Source of the DNA: Streptomyces justiciae
GTDB taxonomy: Bacteria; Actinomycetota; Actinomycetes; Streptomycetales; Streptomycetaceae
Assembly: GCF_015163075.1 (NCBI RefSeq)
Contig: NZ_JADDXU010000014.1
Coordinates: forward strand, 124,001 to 188,000
DNA length: 64,000 bases
Reading direction: 5' to 3'
Below are positions 1-8,715 of this stretch, piece by piece (the first letter of the stretch is position 1; every line of letters begins with the position of its first letter). The position numbers were made by a program, and so were the translations under genes. The notes under the pieces are model-generated. The model saw only the letters and a list, made by a program, of their open reading frames with translations, searched no databases and had not been told where the DNA came from.

Positions 1-513
1 GAACATCGTGTCGAAGTCCTCACCGGACGCCTTCTCCAGCTTCTCCATGTCCGCGTCGCCCATCATCCCGGGCATGTCGGACATCCCGGAGTCCGAGCCG
101 TGGTCCATGCCCGGCATCGACTCCATCGACTCGCTCGCGGCCGGGACGTCCTCGCCCCACGCCTTCAGCCAGCCGGACATGGTCTCGATCTCCGGGTCCT
201 GCGCCTTCTCGATGCGCGCGGCGAGATCCTTGACGTCCGCGGACGAGGCCCGGTCGGCGGCGAGTTCGGCCATCTCCAGCGCCTGACGGTGGTGCGGGAT
301 CATGCCCTGCGCGAAGGAGACGTCCTGGGCGTTGTGGGCGGCGGCGGACGCCGACGCGGAGGGGGATGCGGAGGCCGACGTGCCGTGGCCTGCCTCGTGA
401 CCGCTGTCGTCGCCCCCGCACGCGGTGAGGACGAGGGCGGCGCTGACGGTCGCCACGGCCAGAACGGCAGCGCGACGCGTACGGGCGGCGCGGGGCATAC
501 GGGTGGTGCTCAT
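1..513 (-). CDS. DUF305 domain lipoprotein, C-terminus cut by window edge
   Basis: The gene starts at ATG 513, preceded by an AGGAG Shine-Dalgarno 7 nt upstream, and is open to the window edge (171 codons seen). The first 32 residues are a lipoprotein signal ending in LTAC, with Cys32 as the predicted lipidated residue. A Ser/Ala-rich linker follows. Then comes the DUF305 core with the HH motif in MIPHHRQALEMAEL, and a Met/His/Asp-rich stretch with repeated SMPGMDH-like and DMPGMMG motifs. DUF305 proteins are small helical exported proteins often found near metal, particularly copper, genes. The Met/His segment fits metal binding, but that is inference. The upstream neighbour at 591-995 has the same orientation 77 nt away. 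A second DUF305 gene lies at 51537-52157. Confidence 0.85.
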   Translation of the reverse strand, partial: MSTTRMPRAARTRRAAVLAVATVSAALVLTACGGDDSGHEAGHGTSASASPSASASAAAHNAQDVSFAQGMIPHHRQALEMAELAADRASSADVKDLAARIEKAQDPEIETMSGWLKAWGEDVPAASESMESMPGMDHGSDSGMSDMPGMMGDADMEKLEKASGEDFDTMF

Positions 514-590
514 GCTGGAACTCCTGCTGGATGAAAGGGATCTGGACTCCGGGCATGCCGAGGCGCACGACGTGCGCACGGCAGTCCTCT

Positions 591-995
591 CTAGATCCGC
601 AGGAGTTGGAGTTCCGCCAGGGACGGGGGAGCACGGGCCCCGTCCGGGTCCGCGACCGCACACGCCCGCAGTACGTCGTCCCGTACGACGCCGGCGACCG
701 GGTCGGCCACGAGTGCGGGGAGCGCCGGGCCCCCGCTCACCGCGGCCGCCGAACAGGCCGCGTCGGCATGTGTCACATGCCCGGAGCCGCAGTGGCCCTC
801 GCCACCACAGTCGTCGTGGGCCGCCGACACGGAGACGACGCCGGCCATCGGGGCGGAGTGCGGATGATCGCCCGGGAGGGCCACACCGGGGGCCAGGGCA
901 TGCATCCCCATGACCCCGGCCAGCACCATCAGCACGAGCAGCCCTCGCCACCGCCGCAGGGGCGGTCGTAGGCGCAGGGGCTCGGGACGGTTCAC
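591..995 (-). CDS. DUF6153-like small membrane protein
   Basis: The open frame extends further upstream, but the most credible start is GTG 995 (VNRPEPLRL), giving 134 residues. One hydrophobic segment (about residues 18-36, GLLVLMVLAGVMGMHAL) follows an Arg-rich N-terminus. A His/Cys/Ala-rich extracytoplasmic part (DDCGGEGHCGSGH, then HADAAC) comes next, with a conserved-looking C-terminal tail. This layout is typical of the actinobacterial DUF6153 family, whose function is unknown. Cys and His clusters next to a DUF305 gene suggest metal handling, but this is inferred from context only. No clear Shine-Dalgarno precedes the GTG, so the start could be leaderless or misplaced. Confidence 0.6.
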   Translation of the reverse strand: MNRPEPLRLRPPLRRWRGLLVLMVLAGVMGMHALAPGVALPGDHPHSAPMAGVVSVSAAHDDCGGEGHCGSGHVTHADAACSAAAVSGGPALPALVADPVAGVVRDDVLRACAVADPDGARAPPSLAELQLLRI

Positions 996-1039
996 GGGGC
1001 ACAGCCTAGGGGCAGGGGTGGCGGTCCCTGTGCGCAGGC

Positions 1040-1383
1040 CTCGAATACGCAGGTGAGAGGGCGTCGCCACCGAATGCGGGCGGCCAGACGAGCGCCGCCT
1101 CCGCGTCGCCGGCGCACCACACGGACCGAGCCGGTGGGGCGATCCGCGCGCGGTGCGAGCCGGGGCGGCAGGGGCACTGGCGTGCGGCGCGAGCCGAGCC
1201 GGTGAGGCAGCCATCTGTACGTCGGGCGACTCGAGCTGGTGAGGCTGCCGTCTGTGCGTAGTGCGGCTCCAGCCGGCAGAGCCACCGGCGCGCGGCCCGG
1301 ACCAAGGCGACGAAGCCATCTGCGCGCGGCCCGAACTGAGCCGATGCCGCCACCGGCCAGCGGCGCAATGCGAGCCGGCGGAG
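1040..1383. repeat. Degenerate tandem repeat of about 35 bp in a non-coding gap
   Basis: The 388-bp gap between the DUF6153-like start (995) and the DoxX stop (1384) holds about seven imperfect copies of a 34-39 bp unit. Recurrent cores are GAGCCGGTGAGGC-like and GCCATCTGTGCG-like. Clear copies begin near 1166, 1208, 1247, 1284 and 1318. Translations on the minus strand show the same periodicity, but I see no coding signal. The unit boundaries were drawn by eye. Confidence 0.6.
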
Positions 1384-1953
<570 letters not shown>

Positions 1954-2085
1954 GATGACTCCTGGAGAAGACGGCAAGAACAACCCCTCCCGCGTTTCCA
2001 CCGTCGCACCCCTGACACCTCCCGGGGTCGCCCAGGGCCGCCGTTCGGGTGGCGGGCCCGGAACGGTGGTGTGAGTCTGACTGGC

Positions 2086-2412
2086 ATGACGATTCAGACG
2101 TCCAAACTCAGCGACCCGGCCGTCCGCGCCTTCGTCGGTGCCGTCAACGCGCACGACCGGGACGGCTTCATGGCCCTCCTCGCCCCCGGCGCGACCATGT
2201 CGGACGACGGTTCCGACCGCGACCTCACCGACTGGATCGACCGCGAGATCTTCACCTCCCACGGTCACATGGAGGTCGACAACGAGTCCCGCGGCGGCCG
2301 CGACCTCATCGCCCGCTACAGCAACGACACGTGGGGCGAGATGCGCACCAAGTGGCACTTCGAGGTCGAGGACGACGGCAAGATCTCCCGCTTCGAGACC
2401 GGCCAGGCGTGA
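2086..2412 (+). CDS. SnoaL/NTF2-like fold protein
   Basis: The 108-residue protein starts at ATG 2086 (MTIQTSKLSDPAVRAFV). The pattern is that of nuclear-transport-factor-2/SnoaL-like domains: an N-terminal helix with VNAHDRDGFMALLAPGATMSDDG, then alternating strands ending in WHFEVEDDGKISRFETGQA. These small alpha+beta barrels act as enzymes or ligand-binding domains, and the sequence does not reveal which. No convincing Shine-Dalgarno precedes the ATG, so a leaderless transcript is possible. The last 30 bases of the gene are the first copy of a 35-bp tandem triplicate described separately, so the C-terminal FETGQA is repeated downstream in the other two frames. Confidence 0.75.
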   Translation: MTIQTSKLSDPAVRAFVGAVNAHDRDGFMALLAPGATMSDDGSDRDLTDWIDREIFTSHGHMEVDNESRGGRDLIARYSNDTWGEMRTKWHFEVEDDGKISRFETGQA

Positions 2413-2487
2413 CAGCCATCCCCGGGTTCGAGACCGGCCAGGCGTGACAGTCATCTCCCGCTTCGAGACCGGCCAGGCGTAACAGCC
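2383..2487 (+). repeat. 35-bp tandem triplicate over the 3' end of the NTF2-like gene
   Basis: Three head-to-tail 35-bp units lie at 2383-2417, 2418-2452 and 2453-2487. They share the core TTCGAGACCGGCCAGGCGT followed by GACAG or AACAG. Unit 1 contains the last nine codons and stop of the NTF2-like gene. Because 35 is not a multiple of 3, each copy ends a different reading frame with FETGQA and a stop (stops end at 2412, 2447 and 2482). Confidence 0.95.
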
Positions 2488-2500
2488 TGCGCGAAAGCCC

Positions 2501-2531
2501 TTGTCCTGGAGTGCGCTCCAACTCCTAGCGT
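2501..2531 (+). promoter_or_regulatory. MerR-family-type promoter with 19-bp spacer
   Basis: A -35-like TTGTCC (2501-2506) and a -10-like TAGCGT (2526-2531) are separated by 19 bp. The spacer carries the dyad TGGAGTGCGCTCCA (2507-2520). A stretched spacer with a central dyad is the hallmark of promoters activated by MerR-family regulators. The expected transcription start, about 7 nt after the -10, falls at or next to ATG 2540, which predicts a leaderless aldo/keto reductase mRNA. No merR gene lies in the window. Confidence 0.75.
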
Positions 2532-2539
2532 CTTCCGCC

Positions 2540-3520
2540 ATGGAGACCAACAGGACTTTGGGCCGCAGCGGTATCGACGTCAGCCCCCTCGGCTTCGGCT
2601 GCTGGGCCATCGGCGGTGAGTGGCAGGACCTCTCGGGCCGGCCGCTGGGCTGGGGCAAGGTCGACGACGAGGAGTCCGTACGGGCAGTCCACCGCGCCCT
2701 CGACCTCGGCGTCACCTTCTTCGACACCGCCGACACCTACGGCGCCGGACACAGCGAACGCGTCCTCGGCCGTGCGCTCGGCAAGCGCCGCGCCGACGTG
2801 GTCGTCGCCACCAAGTGGGGCAACCTTTTCGACGAGCAAACCCGCACCCTCAACGGCCAGGACGCGTCCGACACGTACGTCCGCGAAGCCCTCACGGCCT
2901 CCCTCGCCCGCCTCGGCACCGACTACGTCGACCTGTACCAGTTCCACCTCTCCGACGCGCACCCCGCGCACGGCGCCCGACTGCGGGACGCCTGCGAGGA
3001 GTTGGTGCGCGAGGGCCTGATCCGCGCCTACGCGTGGAGCACCGACGACCCGGCCCGCGCGGCGGTGTTCGCGGAGGGGGAGCACTGCGCGGCCGTGCAG
3101 CATGCGCTGAACGTCATGCAGGACGCGCCCGAAATGCTGGCCCTGTGCGAGGAGTTGGGGCTCGCGAGCGTCAACCGCAGCCCGCTGGCGATGGGGTTGC
3201 TCGCGGGCAAGCGCCAAGGCCCGCAGGACACCGGCGACATCCGCAGCCGGCCCCCGGCCTGGCTCCAGGGCTTCGGCGACGGCACCACGGCCGACCCGGA
3301 GTGGCTGACGAGGATCGACGCGCTCAAGGAGATCCTCACCAGCGACGGCCGTACGCTCGCGCAGGGCGCGTTGGCCTGGATCTGGGCCCGCAGCCCGCGG
3401 ACGGTCCCGATCCCGGGCTTCCGTTCCGTCGCCCAGGCCGAACAGAACGCGGGAGCGATGGAGAAAGGGCCGCTCACCGCGGACCAGTTGACCGAGATCG
3501 ACCGGATCCTGGAGCGGTGA
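2540..3520 (+). CDS. Aldo/keto reductase
   Basis: This is a 326-residue NAD(P)H-dependent oxidoreductase of the AKR superfamily. All catalytic tetrad positions are visible: Asp and Tyr in FFDTADTYGAGHSERVLG, Lys in VVVATKWGN, and His in DLYQFHLSDAHP. The C-terminal cofactor region GFRSVAQAEQNAGAM is also present. The start was placed at ATG 2540 because the family's N-terminus (NRTLGRSGIDVSPLGFG) begins there and the MerR-type promoter ends just before it. An in-frame start at 2501 would lie inside that promoter. The substrate is unknown; MerR-controlled AKRs commonly respond to redox-active or electrophilic compounds. The gene is convergent with the ABC ATPase, 18 bp apart. Confidence 0.93.
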   Translation: METNRTLGRSGIDVSPLGFGCWAIGGEWQDLSGRPLGWGKVDDEESVRAVHRALDLGVTFFDTADTYGAGHSERVLGRALGKRRADVVVATKWGNLFDEQTRTLNGQDASDTYVREALTASLARLGTDYVDLYQFHLSDAHPAHGARLRDACEELVREGLIRAYAWSTDDPARAAVFAEGEHCAAVQHALNVMQDAPEMLALCEELGLASVNRSPLAMGLLAGKRQGPQDTGDIRSRPPAWLQGFGDGTTADPEWLTRIDALKEILTSDGRTLAQGALAWIWARSPRTVPIPGFRSVAQAEQNAGAMEKGPLTADQLTEIDRILER

Positions 3521-3538
3521 GCGGCCCCGACCTCACTT

Positions 3539-4246
<708 letters not shown>

Positions 4247-4325
4247 GGGGTGCTCTCCGTAAGTAAGGGGGACGGGGTGCCGCGGCCCGGGGGGAACGGT
4301 CGCGGCACCCCAGCTCGTGAAGGGA

Positions 4326-5798
4326 TCAGGACACGCTGCGCAGCGCGTCCGCCGGCCGCATCCGGGAGGCCCGCCAGCCGCCCATCGCGCCGGCGATCAG
4401 ACCGCCGGTCACGGCGAGGCCGACCGCGAGGGCGATGGTGGTCAGCGAGACGGGCGCGGAGAGCGCGATCTCCATGGTGTTCTGCGTGGACTGCTGGCCC
4501 GGACCGCCACCGCCGGGGCCGCCGCCCATGCCGCCACCGCCGCCGGTGTTGCCGAGCTGCGCGGTCAGCTTCGGGCTGATCGCGGTCACCGCGTAGGCCG
4601 CCGCGAGCCCCAGGCCGATGCCGAGGGCGCCACCGAGCAGACCGTTGACCATGGACTCGCCGACGACCTGCCGTGTCACCCGGCGGCTCGGCCAGCCGAG
4701 CGCCTTGAGCGTGCCGAACTCACGCACGCGACGGGACACGGCGGAGGAGGTCAGCAGCGCGGCGACCAGGAAGGCCGCGGCGAGCACCGCGATCGACAGC
4801 CACTTGCCCACGCTGGTCGCGAGGTTGGAGGCGGTGGAGAGGGAGCCGGAGACGGTGTCGGCGAGGTCGGCGGAGGTCGTCACCGTCGTACCGGAGATGT
4901 TCTTCTGGATCGTCGACTTGACGGTGTCGATCTGCTTGGAGTCGGTCGCCTTGACGTAGATCGTGGTGACCTTGTTCTTCGAGTCGCCGAGCGTCTGAGC
5001 CTGCTTCAGCGGCAGGTAGACGTCGGTGGTGGACTCGCTGCTGGAGGCCGTGGCGATGCCGATGATCGTGTACTTGGTGCCGGAGATCTTCAGGGTCTTG
5101 CCGACCTTGTACTTGTTCTCCTTGGCGTACGACTTGCTGAGCACCGCGACCTTCGCGTTGGTCTGCGCGGCCGTGAACGTCTTGCCGGAGGTGATCTCCA
5201 TGCCGGCCAGCGGGCCGAGGGTCTGGTCCGTGACGTCGACGCCGGCGACGGAGTAGGAGTTCACGTCGAACGAGGCGCCGCCGCCCTGGACCTGGGGCGC
5301 GGCCGTGCTGTTGCCGCCGCTGCCGCCACCGGGGCCGCCCTGCCCCTGCGACTGGCTGTTCCCGGTCGTGGACTGCGCCTTGCCCTGGGTGAAGGAGCCG
5401 TCGACCTTGGTGACGTTGAGAGTGATCGCGCCGACCGCGTTCGCGACGCCGTCCTGCTTGGCCACCTTCGCCACCAGCGCGGCCTTGAGGGCCTGGCCGC
5501 CCTGGGTCATGACCCGGTCCGAACTCTGCGTCTCGTCACTGTCGTTGGACTTGGCGTCGAACTCGAAGTTCGGTCTGCCGGAGCTGTTGTCGGTGGGCGC
5601 CGACCGGGCCTTGGTGACGGTCATGTCGGTGCCGAGGCCGTACAGCGACTTCAGGACCTTGTCCTGAGCCTGAGTCATACCGGCCGACACCGAGTTGACG
5701 GTGATGACCAGCGCGATACCGAGCGCCAGACCCAGTGCGATGACCAGAGCCGCCTTCTTGCGCCGGCCCAGCTCGCGCTTGAGATAGATGCCAAACAT
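4326..5798 (-). CDS. ABC transporter permease, MacB/FtsX fold
   Basis: The 490-residue permease has one N-terminal membrane helix (about residues 17-37), a large extracytoplasmic domain of about 290 residues, and three C-terminal helices. The FtsX signature (REFGTLKALGWPSRRVTRQ) lies between helices 2 and 3. The extracytoplasmic domain has a Gly/Ser-rich insert (about 140-165) and the final loop has a Gly-rich insert (GNTGGGGGMGGGPGGGGPG). Those low-complexity inserts are common in actinomycete members. The gene is the first of a two-gene operon with its ATPase. A GGAA-containing Shine-Dalgarno precedes ATG 5798. The substrate is unknown. Confidence 0.9.
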   Translation of the reverse strand: MFGIYLKRELGRRKKAALVIALGLALGIALVITVNSVSAGMTQAQDKVLKSLYGLGTDMTVTKARSAPTDNSSGRPNFEFDAKSNDSDETQSSDRVMTQGGQALKAALVAKVAKQDGVANAVGAITLNVTKVDGSFTQGKAQSTTGNSQSQGQGGPGGGSGGNSTAAPQVQGGGASFDVNSYSVAGVDVTDQTLGPLAGMEITSGKTFTAAQTNAKVAVLSKSYAKENKYKVGKTLKISGTKYTIIGIATASSSESTTDVYLPLKQAQTLGDSKNKVTTIYVKATDSKQIDTVKSTIQKNISGTTVTTSADLADTVSGSLSTASNLATSVGKWLSIAVLAAAFLVAALLTSSAVSRRVREFGTLKALGWPSRRVTRQVVGESMVNGLLGGALGIGLGLAAAYAVTAISPKLTAQLGNTGGGGGMGGGPGGGGPGQQSTQNTMEIALSAPVSLTTIALAVGLAVTGGLIAGAMGGWRASRMRPADALRSVS

Positions 5799-5942
5799 CC
5801 CGTTCCTCGAGGTTCGTGGCGCCCGCGTGGTGGGCGCGGCCTCAAGTTAGGGACGAAATGTTGAGCAGCCGTGAGTAAGGGATGTGTGGGACCTGAGAGG
5901 CGATGTGCGTGAGCTGAGAATCCGCGAGCCGTCCCGAACTGC

Positions 5943-6026
5943 ACGGCAGCCGTTCCACCCGCCGGTGTGCACCCCGCGGTCCCACGCGGAGCCCACCCCC
6001 AACCGGCGTGGTGGAACGGCTGCCGT
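5943..6026. repeat. Long inverted repeat in the 379-bp gap 5799-6177
   Basis: Arms ACGGCAGCCGTTCCACC (5943-5959) and its exact complement (6010-6026) enclose about 50 nt. An inner GCCGGT/ACCGGC pair (5961-5966 with 6002-6007) extends the stem. The element lies between the SDR stop and the upstream region of the FtsX-type permease operon. No T-run follows on either strand. It could end SDR transcription or be a small repeat element; the rest of the gap shows nothing else recognisable beyond leader sequence. Confidence 0.8.
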
Positions 6027-6177
6027 CTCCCCCCTCGGTTTGGCCGGAAGCTCTCCACTCCAACTGTGAAGCTCTTGTGGAGGCGAGTTGAGCATAAGTC
6101 CGCTACCGGCCGCAATGGTGCGGAGTGAACGATTCCGGTTGTGCAAGTTGTAAAGCCACGAGGGCGCCGCGCAGGGC

Positions 6178-6936
6178 TCAGCCGCGGCCCACGTACGGCA
6201 TCGCCGTCGCCAGCACCGTCGCGAACTGCACGTTCGCCGCGAGCGGCAGCTCCGCCATGTGCCGCACCGTGCGCGCCACGTCGGCGACGTCCATCACGGG
6301 CTCCGGCACGATCTCCCCGTTGGCCTGCAACGCACCCGTCTGCATCCGTGCCGTCATGTCGGTGGCCGCGTTGCCGATGTCGATCTGCCCGACCGCGATG
6401 CCGTACGGCCGCCCGTCCAGGGACAGCGACTTGGTGAGCCCGGTCAGGGCGTGCTTGGTCGCCGTGTAGGCGACGGAGTGCGGGCGGGGCGTATGGGCGG
6501 AGATGGACCCGTTGTTGATGATCCGGCCGCCCTGCGGGTCCTGCTCCTTCATCTGCCGGTACGCCGCCTGCGCGCACAGGAACGCCCCGTTGAGGTTGGT
6601 GTCCACCACGTGCCGCCAGGCGTCGTACGGCAGCTCCTCGACCGGCACCCCGCCGGGCCCGAACGTCCCCGCGTTGTTGAACAGCAGGTCCACCCGCCCG
6701 AACCGGTCCACGGCCGCCGCGAACAGCGCGGCCACGTCGTCCGGCCGAGCCACATCGGCGCGTACGACGAGAGCGGCGCCCTCGGGTGCCAGTGCCGCCG
6801 TCTCCTCCAGCGTCGCGGGGCGGCGCCCGGCCAGTGCCACGGACCAGCCGGCCCGCAGCAGCTCCACGGCGACGGCCCGTCCGATGCCGGAACCGGCGCC
6901 GGTCACCACGGCGATCTTCGATCCACTGTCAGTCAT
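6178..6936 (-). CDS. SDR family oxidoreductase
   Basis: This 252-residue classical short-chain dehydrogenase has the cofactor motif TGAGSGIG at residues 12-19 and NNAG near residue 90. The catalytic Ser-Tyr-Lys triad lies in NGSISAHTP and YTATKHAL. An Arg-rich second beta-strand turn (AGRRPATLEE) favours NADP(H). The start is ATG 6936 (MTDSGSKIAVVTG); longer open frames upstream lack family similarity. The substrate cannot be read from sequence. The gene diverges from phoD, with 138 bp between the starts, so the two promoters share that interval. Confidence 0.92.
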   Translation of the reverse strand: MTDSGSKIAVVTGAGSGIGRAVAVELLRAGWSVALAGRRPATLEETAALAPEGAALVVRADVARPDDVAALFAAAVDRFGRVDLLFNNAGTFGPGGVPVEELPYDAWRHVVDTNLNGAFLCAQAAYRQMKEQDPQGGRIINNGSISAHTPRPHSVAYTATKHALTGLTKSLSLDGRPYGIAVGQIDIGNAATDMTARMQTGALQANGEIVPEPVMDVADVARTVRHMAELPLAANVQFATVLATAMPYVGRG

Positions 6937-7074
6937 GGCATCGCAGCGTACGGGAGGACCGTCCGCTGGTCGGAACTCATGCGTCCGCCATCTGGATGTC
7001 ATGAACGCGATAGACGCGGGTCGTCCCCGGCCACTCCAATGCCTCCTGCATGCATCCGTCAGGGGAGGACCGGA

Positions 7075-8715
7075 ATGACACCCGCAGCACACCCGACCCA
7101 GCACGCGCCCGAACTCCGCGCCGTCGCACGCCACTTGAACCGGCGCCGCTTCCTCACCGTCGGCGGCGCGGCCGCCGCTCTCGCCTTCGCGGTGAACCTG
7201 CCCACCGCCGGCACCGCGGCCGCCGCCGAACTCGACCCCGCGCAGCTCACCGCCGACCCCTTCACCCTCGGCGTCGCCTCCGGCGACCCGCGGCCCGACT
7301 CGGTCCTGCTGTGGACCCGCCTCGCGCCGACCCCGTACCAGGCCGACGGCGGACTGCCCGCCGAGCGCGTCACCGTGGAGTGGGAGCTGGCCCTCGACGA
7401 GAGGTTCCGCAGCGTCGTCAGACGCGGCGCGGCCACCGCCCACCCCGAGTTCCACCACACCGTGCACGTCGAGGTCGGCCACCTCGCCCCCGGTCACGCG
7501 TACTACTACCGCTTCCGCGCCGGGAGTTGGATCAGCCCGGTCGGCCGCACCCGCACCGCCCCCGCCGAGCGCTCCCGGACCTCCGCCCTCACCTTCGCGC
7601 TGACCTCCTGCCAGCGCTACGACCAGGGCTACTGGACCGCCTACAAGCACCTCGCCGACGACGACGTGGACGTCGTCCTCCACCTCGGCGACTACCTCTA
7701 CGAGTACGCGGTCAACGCGGTCGGCGGCGCCCGCGCCTACCCGGCCGGCACCCTCCCCGACCTCTTCAACCACGAGACGCTGACCCTGGAGGACTACCGC
7801 CTGCGGTACGCCCTCTACAAGACCGACCCCGACCTGCGCGCCGCGCACGCCGCGCACCCCTTCGTCGTCACCTGGGACGACCACGAGACCGAGAACAACT
7901 ACGCGGGCGACACCCCCGAGAACAACGTCCCGCCGGAGGAGTTCCTGCTCCGCCGGGCCGCCGCCTACCGGGCCTACTGGGAGAACATGCCGCTGCGCCG
8001 CCCCCAGCTCCCCGACGGCCCCGACCTGCGGCTCTACCGGCGGCTGCACTGGGGGAGGCTCGCCCAGTTCGACGTCCTCGACACCCGCCAGTACCGCTCC
8101 AACCAGGCGTACGGCGACGGCTGGCAGTTCCCCGGCCCCGAATCGGAGGACCCGGGCCGCACGTTGACCGGGGACGCCCAGGAGAAGTGGCTGATCGACG
8201 GCTGGCACCGCTCGGACGCCGTCTGGAACGTCGTACCGCAGCAGGTCACCTTCTCCCGCCGCTACAACTCCACCACCCTGCCGTCCAAGGTCTCCATGGA
8301 CTCCTGGGACGGCTACCCGGCCTCCCGCGAACGGGTGCTGGCCGGCGCGGAGGCAGCCGGGATCAGGAACCTGATGGTCCTCACCGGCGACGTCCACGTG
8401 CACTACGGCTTCGACATCAAGCGGGACTTCGAGGACCCCGACTCGAAGACCCTGGGCACGGAGATCGTCACGACGTCGATCAGCAGCGGCGGCAACGGCT
8501 CCGAGAAGCCGTCGAACTGGGCCACCTACCTGGCCGCCAACCCGCACCTGAAGTTCTACAACGGGCAGCGCGGCTACGCGACGGTGGCCCTCGACCGGGA
8601 GCGGGCGCGCGTCGACTACAAGACGGTGCCGTACATCACGACCCAGGGCGCGCCGCTCACCACCTACGCCTCCTTCGTGACCGAGGCCGACGACCAGGGG
8701 CTCAAGCCGGCGTGA
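7075..8715 (+). CDS. phoD: Tat-exported PhoD-type alkaline phosphatase
   Basis: The 546-residue protein begins at ATG 7075 after an AGGGGAGG Shine-Dalgarno. The N-terminus carries a twin-arginine signal (Arg23-Arg25 in NRRRFLTVGG, then a long Ala-rich core), as expected for PhoD enzymes exported folded. The mature protein has the PhoD N-terminal domain (FTLGVASGDPRPDSVLLWTR) and the metallophosphatase core: SCQRYDQGYW, LHLGDYLYEY, TWDDHETENNYAG and LTGDVHVHYGF. These supply the metal ligands of the Ca/Fe phosphodiesterase-phosphomonoesterase site. It releases phosphate from organic esters outside the cell. Orthologues in streptomycetes are PhoP-controlled, but I could not define a convincing PHO box here. 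Its stop overlaps the convergent oxidoreductase gene by 14 bp. Confidence 0.94.
   Translation: MTPAAHPTQHAPELRAVARHLNRRRFLTVGGAAAALAFAVNLPTAGTAAAAELDPAQLTADPFTLGVASGDPRPDSVLLWTRLAPTPYQADGGLPAERVTVEWELALDERFRSVVRRGAATAHPEFHHTVHVEVGHLAPGHAYYYRFRAGSWISPVGRTRTAPAERSRTSALTFALTSCQRYDQGYWTAYKHLADDDVDVVLHLGDYLYEYAVNAVGGARAYPAGTLPDLFNHETLTLEDYRLRYALYKTDPDLRAAHAAHPFVVTWDDHETENNYAGDTPENNVPPEEFLLRRAAAYRAYWENMPLRRPQLPDGPDLRLYRRLHWGRLAQFDVLDTRQYRSNQAYGDGWQFPGPESEDPGRTLTGDAQEKWLIDGWHRSDAVWNVVPQQVTFSRRYNSTTLPSKVSMDSWDGYPASRERVLAGAEAAGIRNLMVLTGDVHVHYGFDIKRDFEDPDSKTLGTEIVTTSISSGGNGSEKPSNWATYLAANPHLKFYNGQRGYATVALDRERARVDYKTVPYITTQGAPLTTYASFVTEADDQGLKPA

Noticed and set aside
2049..2482. Two further plus-strand frames ending FETGQA at 2447 and 2482 as separate genes
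   Set aside because: They share only the repeat-derived tail. The upstream parts are Arg-rich shadows of the NTF2-like gene.
6996..7006. A GTTCATGACAT-like 11-mer on the minus strand upstream of phoD, as a possible PHO box
   Set aside because: PhoP sites consist of at least two adjacent 11-nt repeats, usually in the gene's orientation. Only one degenerate unit is seen, on the opposite strand.
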